From Acidobacteriota bacterium (lineage in GTDB: Bacteria; Acidobacteriota; Thermoanaerobaculia; Thermoanaerobaculales; Sulfomarinibacteraceae), in NCBI GenBank assembly GCA_013152925.1, contig JAADFK010000224.1, positions 1-58,336 on the forward strand: a stretch of DNA of 58,336 nt, written 5' to 3'. A model generated the notes under the pieces. That model did no database searches. It was not told the origin of the DNA and saw only the letters and a program-made list of their open reading frames with translations. How positions within the stretch are numbered: position 1 is the first letter of the stretch; each line of letters begins with the position of its first letter. This document shows positions 17,361 to 25,602 of the stretch, one piece after another. The translations under genes were made by a program, and so were the position numbers.

Positions 17361-18668
17361 GTGGAACGCATTGGCGTTGTCGGTGTTAGCTACCGGACCA
17401 CGAAGGTGGACAGCTTGGCCGCGGCGGCCCTGCCGCCGGAGACCGGTGCCAGCGAGCTTGGGGAGCTGGCACGGCTGGCCGGGTTTTCCGAGATGGTCTA
17501 CCTGGCCACATGTAACCGGGTGGAGTTCTACTTCCGCGCCCAGGCCGGGAACCACGACGAGTCGATCCTCTTCCACCTGCGCCGGACCATCGCCGACCTG
17601 ACGGGTGGCACCAGCCAGCTGCCCTGCGAGGACGAGCTGTACCTGCTCCGGGGCATGGACGCCGCCCGTCACCTCTTCCGCGTGACGGCGGCCCTGGACT
17701 CCATGATGGTCGGGGAGGCCCAGATCGCCGGCCAGGTCAAGAAGGCCCACGAGACGGCCCACGAGGCCGGCATCCTGGGCGGGCTCCTGGACCAGACCTT
17801 TCACGAGAGCTTCCACCTGGCCAAGCGGATCCGGAACGAGACGGAGCTGACCCTGCGGCCGGTCTCCCTGGTCACACTGGTCCAGCGGAAGATGGAGTCC
17901 CACCTTGCAGCATCTTCCGCCGCCGTTCTCATCCTCGGTGCCGGGGAGATGGCCGGGCAATGCCTCCGGATGGTCCGTTCCATCGACGCCGGACGCCACG
18001 TGCTCGTGGGCAACAGGACACCGGAGCGCGCCGCGGAGCTCGTGCACGGGGACCCCATGGCCTGGAGCCTCCCGCTGGATTCGGTCGCCCTGGAGCCCCC
18101 CGTGGCGGGCCTCGTCCTGGCCGCCACCTCGGCCGAGGAGCCGATCCTGGACCCCGGCCAGGTGGAGGCGATCCGCCGGGGGCTCCCCGCCGACGAGCCC
18201 CTGCTGATCGTCGACCTGGCCCTGCCGCCCAACGTGGACCCCGGAGCACGTTCGCTGGACGGTGTCGAGCTCGTGGGCATCGAGGAGATGCGCGAGGAGG
18301 CCGAGGCCAACCGGGAGCGGCGTCTGGCGGAGATGGAACGCTGCGAGGAGCTGGTGGACCACCAGCTCGTCATCCTGCGGCGCCGGGTCCTGGACCGCTC
18401 TCTCTCCCCCGTGGCCCGCAACCTCCACAGCAGTTTCGACGACCTGGCCCGGCGTGCCGTGGAGCAGACCATGAATCACGATCTGGCCCATCTACCCCCC
18501 GAGGACCGGGAGACCGTCGAGCGGATGACCCGCACGCTGGTCAAGCGCCTGGTCCAGGTCCCCCTGCGCGGCCTCAAGGGCGCTGCCTGGGAGCACTCGG
18601 CCTCCGTGCTGGACAGCTTCCTGCGAGGTCTCGACGGCGTCAAGGCCGGGCATGGGGAGGCCTCATGA
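17361..18668 (+). CDS. hemA: glutamyl-tRNA reductase
   Basis: The 435-residue product has the catalytic cysteine in YLATCNRVEFY (Cys51), the helix HESFHLAKRIRNET, and the NADPH-binding loop LILGAGEMAG. It reduces glutamyl-tRNA to glutamate-1-semialdehyde, the first committed step of C5 heme synthesis. The start is GTG 17361 with a weak GGGGG upstream. A TATCAT hexamer at about 17335 may be its -10. It overlaps hemC by 4 nt and heads the heme cluster; the frameshifted xdhC ends 69 nt before it. Confidence 0.96.
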   Translation: MERIGVVGVSYRTTKVDSLAAAALPPETGASELGELARLAGFSEMVYLATCNRVEFYFRAQAGNHDESILFHLRRTIADLTGGTSQLPCEDELYLLRGMDAARHLFRVTAALDSMMVGEAQIAGQVKKAHETAHEAGILGGLLDQTFHESFHLAKRIRNETELTLRPVSLVTLVQRKMESHLAASSAAVLILGAGEMAGQCLRMVRSIDAGRHVLVGNRTPERAAELVHGDPMAWSLPLDSVALEPPVAGLVLAATSAEEPILDPGQVEAIRRGLPADEPLLIVDLALPPNVDPGARSLDGVELVGIEEMREEAEANRERRLAEMERCEELVDHQLVILRRRVLDRSLSPVARNLHSSFDDLARRAVEQTMNHDLAHLPPEDRETVERMTRTLVKRLVQVPLRGLKGAAWEHSASVLDSFLRGLDGVKAGHGEAS

Positions 18669-19615
18669 CGACACCCGCGCCTCCTCTCCGCATCGGCACC
18701 CGGGGCTCCGACCTGGCGCTGTGGCAAGCCCGCCGCGTCGCCGGCCTCATCGAGGGGCGCCTGGAACGGGCCGCCGAGCTCGTAGTCATCACCACCAAGG
18801 GCGACCGCGTCCAGAACGTCTCCTTCCACAAGATGGAGGGCAAGGGTTTCTTCACCAAGGAGCTCCAGCAAGCGCTCCTGGACGAGCGGGTGGACCTGGT
18901 CGTCCACTCCCTCAAGGATCTTCCCACCGAGGAGCCGGAGGGACTGGACGTCGTGGCCGTTCCCGAACGCACCACGGCCGCCGACCTCCTGATTGCCCGG
19001 AAGGACCTCCTCCAGCCGACGCCCGCCAGGCCGCTGGGCCTCCCCGAGGGGTCCCGCCTGGGAACCTCCTCCCTGCGCCGCGCCGCTCAGGCCCTGGCCC
19101 TGCAGCCGGACCTCCGGGTCCGGGCGCTCCGGGGCAACGTGCCCACCCGTATCCGCAAGCTCCGGGAGGGGCTCTACGACGCCATCCTGCTGGCTGCGGC
19201 CGGCGTCGGCCGGCTCGAGCTTGACATGGAGGGTCTCGACCTCCAGGAGCTGCCACCCGAGGTCATGCTCCCCGCGCCGGGGCAGGGCGCCCTGGCCATC
19301 GAGGCACGGATCGGAGACCCCCGGACCGGTGATCTCGCCGTGCTACACGATGCCGGGGCCGCCCGGCTGGTCCACGCGGAACGTCACCTTCTGGGCCTGC
19401 TCGGGGGCGGCTGCCACCTCCCGCTGGGCTGCCTGGCCACGGCCGAGGAGGACGGCGCCGTACGCCTCCAGGCGGTGCTCGGCGCCGTGGACGAGGCCAT
19501 CACCCGGGCCGTTGTCACCCGCGTGGCCGCCGTGGCGCCCCAGCCCGAAGCGGCCGCCCGAGCCTGCCAGCGGGCCATCGAGCTGGCCGAGCCCTCCCTG
19601 GATCCGGCACCATGA
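18665..19615 (+). CDS. hemC: hydroxymethylbilane synthase (porphobilinogen deaminase)
   Basis: The 316-residue product begins LRIGTRGSDLALWQA, contains VHSLKDLPTE and GTSSLRRAAQ, and carries the cofactor-attachment cysteine in LLGGGCHLPLG, to which the dipyrromethane primer is bound. It links four porphobilinogens into hydroxymethylbilane. ATG 18665 overlaps the hemA stop; the stop overlaps hemD by 4 nt. Confidence 0.97.
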   Translation: MTTPAPPLRIGTRGSDLALWQARRVAGLIEGRLERAAELVVITTKGDRVQNVSFHKMEGKGFFTKELQQALLDERVDLVVHSLKDLPTEEPEGLDVVAVPERTTAADLLIARKDLLQPTPARPLGLPEGSRLGTSSLRRAAQALALQPDLRVRALRGNVPTRIRKLREGLYDAILLAAAGVGRLELDMEGLDLQELPPEVMLPAPGQGALAIEARIGDPRTGDLAVLHDAGAARLVHAERHLLGLLGGGCHLPLGCLATAEEDGAVRLQAVLGAVDEAITRAVVTRVAAVAPQPEAAARACQRAIELAEPSLDPAP

Positions 19616-20346
19616 GCCGCCGCGTCCTGGTGACCCGGACGGCCGAGGACTGCCGCCGTCTGCAGGAGCTCGTGGCGGACCACGGCATCGTCATCGAGCC
19701 CTACCCCGTGCTCCGCTTCGAAGCCGTGGAATCCGAGGCAGCCTGGAGTGAGGCGGTGGAGGCAGAGGCCTCCGGCCGGGAGCGGGGGGTGGAGCGGTGG
19801 TTGTTGCTGGCCTCGCCTCGCGCCGTACAACCGTTCCGCGACCAGGCGATCCACCATCATGGCGGGCGCCTCCTGGAGCTGCCCGCCGCCGCCGTTGGGC
19901 GGACCACCGCGCGGGAGGCGGCTCAGGCCGGCCTCCGGGTGGAGCTGACCGGAGCGGGGACCGGGGCGGCGTTGGCCCAGGAGCTTCTCGGACGCCTGCA
20001 AGAGCCGGCGCTCTTCCTCTTCCCCTGCGGCGCCGACCGCCGCCGTGAGCTGCCCGGGGCGCTCCGCGAAGCTGGTCACACTGTCCACGAGATCGAGGTC
20101 TACCGGATGCGCCGCATGCCGCCGGCGGATCTGCCAGCCCCCGCCGCCGAGATCGACGTCGTGGTGCTGACCTCGCCGCGCTCGGCCCGCTATTATGTGG
20201 AGAACCTCGGAGGCCGTCCCCTCGACTGCCTCCACATCGCCCTGGGACCGGCCACGCGCAACGCCGCCCGGTCCATGGGAATCCAGTGCCGCATCCCGGC
20301 CCGGCCGGAGATGGAGGCCCTTGCGGAGGAGCTATGCACGATCTGA
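19612..20346 (+). CDS. hemD: uroporphyrinogen-III synthase
   Basis: The 244-residue product opens RRVLVTRTAEDCRRLQEL and has the two-domain layout of this poorly conserved family, with VVLTSPRSARYYVENL near residue 185 matching the usual TSPxxV/A region. It closes hydroxymethylbilane with inversion of ring D. Position between hemC and hemB supports the call. It overlaps hemB by 13 nt. Confidence 0.93.
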   Translation: MSRRVLVTRTAEDCRRLQELVADHGIVIEPYPVLRFEAVESEAAWSEAVEAEASGRERGVERWLLLASPRAVQPFRDQAIHHHGGRLLELPAAAVGRTTAREAAQAGLRVELTGAGTGAALAQELLGRLQEPALFLFPCGADRRRELPGALREAGHTVHEIEVYRMRRMPPADLPAPAAEIDVVVLTSPRSARYYVENLGGRPLDCLHIALGPATRNAARSMGIQCRIPARPEMEALAEELCTI

Positions 20347-21317
20347 CCAGCCGTCCCAGGAGGTTGCGGACGACGTCCGCCATCCGCGACCTGGTGGCCG
20401 AGGCCCGCCTCGACCGCCGCATGTTCGTCCAACCCCACTTCGTCGTCCCCGGCGCGGGGATCTCGGAGCCCATCGAGGCCATGCCCGGCATCGAGCACCA
20501 GTCCGTGGACCGTCTCGTGGAGACCGTGGCCGCCGACCTGGAGCTCGGCATCCGGGCGGTGCTGCTCTTCGGAATCCCCGAGGAGGAGGCCAAGGCGTCC
20601 GACGGGCGGGCGGCCTACTCCGGCGACGCCGTGGTACCGGCCGCCATCAGCGCCCTCAAGGGTCGTTTCGGCGAGGGGCTGGCCGTCATGACGGACGTCT
20701 GTCTCTGCGCCTACACGGACCATGGCCACTGCGGCCTCGTACGGAACGGCCGCATCGACAACGACGCCACACTGCCCCACCTGGCCCGCATGGCCCTGGC
20801 CCACGCCCGGGCGGGTGCCGACGTTGTGGCCCCCTCGGACATGATGGACGGCCGGATCGGCGCCATCCGGGAGGCCCTGGACGACGACGGTTTCGCGGAG
20901 ACGGCCATCATGTCGTACTCGGTCAAGTACGCCTCCGCGTACTACGGTCCCTTCCGTGAAGCGGCCCACTCGGCGCCGGCCCAGGGGGATCGCCGCTCCT
21001 ACCAGATGGATGCCAGGAACCGCCGCGAGGCGGTGCTCGAGGCCGGCCTCGACGTGGACGAGGGCGCCGATATCCTGATGGTCAAGCCCGCCCTGGCCTA
21101 CCTGGACGTGGTGGCCGATATCCGGGAGAGCTTTCCCCAGCCGCTGGCCGTCTACAACGTCTCCGGCGAGTTCTCCATGGTCAAGGCCGCCGCCGCCCGC
21201 GGCTGGGTGGACGAGCGGGCCCTGGTGCTGGAGAACTGGCACGCCTTCCGGCGCGCCGGCGCCGACATCATCATCACCTACCACGCCCGCCAGGCCTTCG
21301 CGGAGGACTGGTTGTGA
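20334..21317 (+). CDS. hemB: delta-aminolevulinic acid dehydratase (porphobilinogen synthase)
   Basis: The 327-residue product has the cysteine/histidine metal site DVCLCAYTDHGHCG, the catalytic lysines in SYSVKYAS and ILMVKPAL, and YNVSGEFSM near the C-terminus. The cysteine-rich loop indicates a zinc-type rather than a magnesium-only enzyme. It condenses two ALA into porphobilinogen. ATG 20334 has GGAGGA upstream inside hemD; the track's start at 20286 lies deeper in hemD and is rejected. Confidence 0.96.
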   Translation: MHDLTSRPRRLRTTSAIRDLVAEARLDRRMFVQPHFVVPGAGISEPIEAMPGIEHQSVDRLVETVAADLELGIRAVLLFGIPEEEAKASDGRAAYSGDAVVPAAISALKGRFGEGLAVMTDVCLCAYTDHGHCGLVRNGRIDNDATLPHLARMALAHARAGADVVAPSDMMDGRIGAIREALDDDGFAETAIMSYSVKYASAYYGPFREAAHSAPAQGDRRSYQMDARNRREAVLEAGLDVDEGADILMVKPALAYLDVVADIRESFPQPLAVYNVSGEFSMVKAAAARGWVDERALVLENWHAFRRAGADIIITYHARQAFAEDWL

Positions 21318-21539
21318 GGGGTGAGGAGAGACAGGATCGACGATAGAGGTTGTTGGAGGTGGGGGTGAAGAGTGAGGGGATGGTAGAAAGAGGAGAGAGG
21401 ATCAAGGTATGAGAGTCTGGGACGGAGGCGCCGGCGGTGCGAAGATGTGGGCTCCGGGCCGGCCCGGAGGGGCCGTGAGGCTTCGGAGGCGGGCGTCCGG
21501 TCGCGGCCAGGGCGTCTCGGAGATCGGGAGAGGTTCAAG

Positions 21540-22853
21540 ATGAGCGCAGGACCACGTTCGCAGGAGCTGTACCGGGAGGCCTGCCGGCTGATGCCGGCCG
21601 GGGTCAACTCCCCCGTCCGCGCCTTTCACAGCGTGGGCGGTGAGCCCATCTTCCACGCCTCGGCGGCGGGCTGTCGTATCACGGACGTGGACGGCCGCAG
21701 CTACATCGACTACGTGGGCTCCTGGGGCCCGCTGATCCTCGGGCACGCCCACCCGGCCGTCGTCGAGGCCGTGGCCTCCGCGGCGGCACGCGGATTGAGC
21801 TTCGGCGCCCCCTGCGAAGCCGAGATCGAGCTGGCCCGGTTGCTCGCGGAGACCGTCGATCACCTGGAGATGGTGCGCTTCGTCTCCTCGGGCACCGAGG
21901 CCGTCATGTCCGCCGTCCGCCTGGCCCGGGGCGTCACGGGCCGGGACGACGTTCTCAAGTTCAGCGGCTGCTACCACGGCCACGCCGACCACCTGCTGGT
22001 CTCGGCGGGCTCGGGTCTCGCCACCTTCGGCAGGCCATCGTCGGCCGGGGTTCCTGCCGCCTTCGCCGGCCATACCCTCGTTCTTCCGCTGGACGACGAC
22101 ACAGCCCTGGAACGGCTCTTCGCCGAGCGGGGCGATCGCCTGGCCGCGGTCCTCATGGAGGGCATCCCGGCCAACGCCGGCCTCCTCGTTCAGCGGCAGG
22201 GCTATCTCCGGCGCCTGCGGGAGCTCTGCACGGAACACGGGGTCCTGCTGATCCTCGACGAGGTCATCACCGGCTTCCGGCTCGGCCCCGGCGGCGCCGC
22301 CGGGCTCTACGGCATCACCCCGGACCTGGCCACCTACGGCAAGATCATCGGTGGCGGCCTGCCCGTGGGCGCCTACGGCGGGAGCCGTCGGCTCATGGAG
22401 CAGCTGGCGCCGCTCGGTCCCGTCTACCAGGCCGGCACCCTCTCGGGCAACCCCGTGGCCATGGCCGCCGGCGCCGCGACGCTTCACGAGCTCCTGGACG
22501 ACGGCGGCTCGGCCTGGGAGCGTCTCGAACGGACGGCCGGCCGCCTCCAGCAGGGTCTCGGCGCTGCCTTTCACGATGCGGGGCTCCCCTTCTCCATCGC
22601 CCGTGCGGGCTCCATCCTCTGGCTCTCCCTGCAGGAGGGGCCGCCACCGCGCCGTTTCGAGGACATCGACGACGACGCCGCGGAGCGTTACGCGGCGCTT
22701 CACTCGGCGCTCTTGGACGAGGGCGTCTACCTGGCCCCGTCGGCCTACGAGGTCATGTTCGTCTCCACCGTGCACGACGAGGCCGACATCGACGAGACCG
22801 TCGCCGCCTTCGGCCGGGCGCTGGCGCGGGTGGGCGGAGAGATGCGCCCATGA
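21540..22853 (+). CDS. hemL: glutamate-1-semialdehyde 2,1-aminomutase
   Basis: The 437-residue product has MPAGVNSPVRAF at the start, SSGTEAVMSAVRLARG, and the PLP lysine in TYGKIIGGGLPVGAYGG. It turns glutamate-1-semialdehyde into ALA. ATG 21540 is chosen (the frame upstream to 21447 has no similarity), with the ribosome site GGGAGAGG ten bases before. The 222 nt before it hold purine-rich repeat-like text and no gene. It overlaps hemE by 4 nt. Confidence 0.96.
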   Translation: MSAGPRSQELYREACRLMPAGVNSPVRAFHSVGGEPIFHASAAGCRITDVDGRSYIDYVGSWGPLILGHAHPAVVEAVASAAARGLSFGAPCEAEIELARLLAETVDHLEMVRFVSSGTEAVMSAVRLARGVTGRDDVLKFSGCYHGHADHLLVSAGSGLATFGRPSSAGVPAAFAGHTLVLPLDDDTALERLFAERGDRLAAVLMEGIPANAGLLVQRQGYLRRLRELCTEHGVLLILDEVITGFRLGPGGAAGLYGITPDLATYGKIIGGGLPVGAYGGSRRLMEQLAPLGPVYQAGTLSGNPVAMAAGAATLHELLDDGGSAWERLERTAGRLQQGLGAAFHDAGLPFSIARAGSILWLSLQEGPPPRRFEDIDDDAAERYAALHSALLDEGVYLAPSAYEVMFVSTVHDEADIDETVAAFGRALARVGGEMRP

Positions 22854-23875
22854 GCGGCGAACCCCGATTCCTCCGGGCCTGCCGGCGGCAGGAGGTGGAC
22901 CGCCCCCCCGTCTGGTTCATGCGGCAGGCGGGCCGATACCTGCCCGAGTACCGCAAGGTCCGCCAGAAGGCCGGGGACTTCCTGACCCTCTGCCGCACCC
23001 CGGAGCTGGCCGCCGAGGTGACGCTCCAGCCGGTCCGGCGCTTCGGCCTCGACGCCGCCATCGTCTTTTCGGACATCCTGACGCCGCTTGTGCCCATGGG
23101 CATCGAGCTGAGCTTCACGCCGGGACCCCACATCGCCAACCCGGTCCGGTCGCCGGAGGACGTGGATCGCCTGCAGCGGCCCGCGCCGTGGGCCGGCACG
23201 GAGTTCCTGGACGAGACCCTGGAGCAGGTGCGCGAGACCCTCGATCCCGAGACGGCGCTGATCGGGTTCTCGGGCGCCCCGTGGACCCTGGCCAGCTACC
23301 TTGTGGAGGGAACGACCTCCCGCTCGTTCACGAAGGTCAAGGCCTTCGCCCACACGCATCCCGAGGCCTTCGACCGGCTGACGGCCACCCTGGCCGACGC
23401 CATGGCGGACTACCTGGCGGACCAGGTCCGGCACGGAGCGCAGGCGGTGCAGATCTTCGACTCGTGGATCGGGGCCCTGGACGCCGGGGACGCCCGGCGC
23501 TGGGGGCTGGCGCCGGCGCGGCGGCTGCTCGAGCGTCTGGAGGACCTCGGCGTGCCGCGGATCTACTTCCCCAACGGCGGCGGCCACCTGTTGCACGACC
23601 TCGTGGACTTCCCCTGCGAGGTGCTGAGCCTCGACTGGCGGGTTGACCTGGGACGGGCCGCACGGGCCCTGCCCCGGCACGCCCTCCAGGGCAACCTGGA
23701 CCCCGGCCTGCTGATGGCCCCTCCGGAGGTCGTCCGCCGGCGCACTCGGGCCATGCTCGAGGCTGCGCCCGGGCGGGGCTACATCGCCAACCTGGGCCAC
23801 GGCATCACTCCGGAGGTCCCCCTCGCCAGCGTCGAGGCTTTTGTCCGTACGGTCCAGGAGCACCGCCATGGTTGA
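22850..23875 (+). CDS. hemE: uroporphyrinogen decarboxylase
   Basis: The 341-residue product begins PRFLRACRRQEVDRPPVWF and contains the family signature WFMRQAGRYLPEYR and GFSGAPWTLASYLVEG. It removes four carboxyl groups from uroporphyrinogen III to give coproporphyrinogen III. It overlaps hemL by 4 nt and hemN by 8 nt, so expression is coupled. Confidence 0.97.
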   Translation: MSGEPRFLRACRRQEVDRPPVWFMRQAGRYLPEYRKVRQKAGDFLTLCRTPELAAEVTLQPVRRFGLDAAIVFSDILTPLVPMGIELSFTPGPHIANPVRSPEDVDRLQRPAPWAGTEFLDETLEQVRETLDPETALIGFSGAPWTLASYLVEGTTSRSFTKVKAFAHTHPEAFDRLTATLADAMADYLADQVRHGAQAVQIFDSWIGALDAGDARRWGLAPARRLLERLEDLGVPRIYFPNGGGHLLHDLVDFPCEVLSLDWRVDLGRAARALPRHALQGNLDPGLLMAPPEVVRRRTRAMLEAAPGRGYIANLGHGITPEVPLASVEAFVRTVQEHRHG

Positions 23876-25265
23876 GACCGGCCTCGACGGCCTGACGCCC
23901 GAGCTCCTCGAGAAGTACGACCGGCCCGGGCCGCGATACACCTCCTACCCCACGGCGCCCCACTTCCACGAGGACTTCGGCGAGGAGCAGCACCGCGAGC
24001 GGCTGGCCGCCGCCGCCGAACGGCCGGACGCCCCCCTCTCCATGTACGTCCACATCCCCTTCTGCCGCGAACGCTGCACCTACTGCGGCTGCAACGTGGT
24101 CATCTCGCCCCATGGCGGGCCCGAGCTCCCCTACCTCGAGGCGGTTGAGCGGGAGCTCGAGCTGGTGGCCGCCGCCCTGGGCGAGCGCCGCACCCTCAAC
24201 CAGCTCCACTGGGGCGGGGGTACCCCCACCTACCTCTCGCCCCTCCAGATCCGGCGGCTCTTTTCGGCCATCACGCGCCACTTCGAGATTGCTCCCGGCG
24301 CCGAGGTGGCCATCGAGATCGATCCCTGCGTCACCACTCCAGAGCACCTCACCACCCTGGCCGAGCTCGGCTTCAACCGCATCTCCATGGGCCTGCAAGA
24401 CCTCGATCCCAGCGTCCAGACCGCCGTCCGGCGGATCCAGCCGCTGGAGCTGACCCGCGGGCACGTGGAGGCCGTCCGCCGACTGGGCGTGGACTCCGTC
24501 AACATCGACCTGATCTACGGCCTGCCCATTCAGACCGAGGAGGGGTTCCGCGAGACCGTCCGCACCGTCGTCGCCGAGCTGGCCCCCGACCGGGTGGCCT
24601 GCTTCTCGTACGCCCACGTGCCGTGGATCAAGCCCCACCAGCGGCAGCTCGACGAGACCACCCTGCCCCGGGGCTGGGAGAAGTTCCGGCTCTTCGCCGC
24701 CGCCGTGGAGGAATTCCTCACCGCCGGCTACACCTTCGTGGGCTTCGACCACTTCGCCCGCCCCGGCGACGAGCTGGCCGAGGCCCTCGGCGAGGGCCGC
24801 ATCCACCGCAACTTCATGGGCTACACCGTCATGCCTGCCACCGACCAGGTCGGCATCGGGCTGACCTCCATCGGCGACGTGGCCGGCGCCTACGCCGCCA
24901 ACCTCAAGAGCCTGGCCGCCTACGAGCGCATCCTGGCCGCGGGCGGTCTCCCCGTGGAGCGCGGCATCCTCAGGACGGCCGAGGATGAGCTCCGCGGCGC
25001 CGTCATCCGCCGCATCATCTGCGCCCTCGATCTCCCCTACGACTGGGTCCGTCGCGAGCTCGGCGCCGATCCCGCCGAACATTTCGCGGACGCCCTGGCG
25101 GCCCTCGTCCCCATGGCGGAGGACGGCCTGATCGAGCTCAACCCCGACGGCCTCCGCGTCACCCCGAGGGGCCGCTTCTTCCTGAGAAACATCTGCATGC
25201 CCTTCGACGCCTACCTCGAGACCGACGCCACCACAACCCGCCCAATCTACTCCAGGACGGTGTGA
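23868..25265 (+). CDS. hemN: oxygen-independent coproporphyrinogen III oxidase
   Basis: The 465-residue product has the true HemN opening DRPGPRYTSYPTAPHF and the radical-SAM motif CRERCTYCGC (Cys66, Cys70, Cys73, Cys75), the CX3CX2CXC form. HemW paralogues lack the RYTSYPTA stretch. It makes protoporphyrinogen IX without oxygen, which fits the nitrate-respiring context. ATG 23868 lies within the end of hemE; the track's 23841 start gives a longer overlap. The cluster then ends, without hemG/hemY or hemH. Confidence 0.96.
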   Translation: MVETGLDGLTPELLEKYDRPGPRYTSYPTAPHFHEDFGEEQHRERLAAAAERPDAPLSMYVHIPFCRERCTYCGCNVVISPHGGPELPYLEAVERELELVAAALGERRTLNQLHWGGGTPTYLSPLQIRRLFSAITRHFEIAPGAEVAIEIDPCVTTPEHLTTLAELGFNRISMGLQDLDPSVQTAVRRIQPLELTRGHVEAVRRLGVDSVNIDLIYGLPIQTEEGFRETVRTVVAELAPDRVACFSYAHVPWIKPHQRQLDETTLPRGWEKFRLFAAAVEEFLTAGYTFVGFDHFARPGDELAEALGEGRIHRNFMGYTVMPATDQVGIGLTSIGDVAGAYAANLKSLAAYERILAAGGLPVERGILRTAEDELRGAVIRRIICALDLPYDWVRRELGADPAEHFADALAALVPMAEDGLIELNPDGLRVTPRGRFFLRNICMPFDAYLETDATTTRPIYSRTV

Positions 25266-25269
25266 GGAC

Positions 25270-25290
25270 ACAACCCTCAGCTGAGGTTGT
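25270..25290 (+). terminator. inverted repeat just after hemN
   Basis: ACAAC(C)CTCAG and CTGAGGTTGT are 10-bp arms with one bulged C and no spacer, starting 5 nt after the hemN stop. No T run follows. It may end the heme transcript, with low certainty. Confidence 0.35.
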
Positions 25291-25391
25291 TGCGCTGTTC
25301 ACAACTTCCGTGGTTACAGGAGATGCGGCAGCCTTGACCGTTGCTTCACCCCACGGTGGGGACTGCATGCACGGCGTGCCGGGGCCGTTCC

Positions 25392-25476
25392 GGAGCGCGG
25401 ACTTCAGTCCGCAGAGACCGTCACTCGTTTTCATCTCGCTGTGGCTCATGGAAATGCTGGCCAAGGCCCGCGCTCC
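25392..25476. repeat. 85-nt inverted-end element, copy A (REP/BIME-like)
   Basis: The element starts GGAGCGCGGACTTCAGTCCGC, where GCGGAC-TTCA-GTCCGC is a perfect hairpin (25397-25412), and ends GGCCAAGGCC-CGCGCTCC. The outer GGAGCGCG and CGCGCTCC are exact complements. A second element of nearly the same length and ends lies at 53486-53569. It sits in the 337-nt gap between hemN and the UPF0182 gene, in which I see no gene. Confidence 0.6.
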
Positions 25477-25602
25477 GTGGCCGGAGCCGCGAGGCAGGGC
25501 ACCAGCGCAGCAACCTCTCAGCTTCACCACGCTTGTGCTCTTGCCGCCATGGCTGTACATTGATCCATCGAGCTGGAAGCGGCCCGAAAGGGAGATGGCA
25601 TC

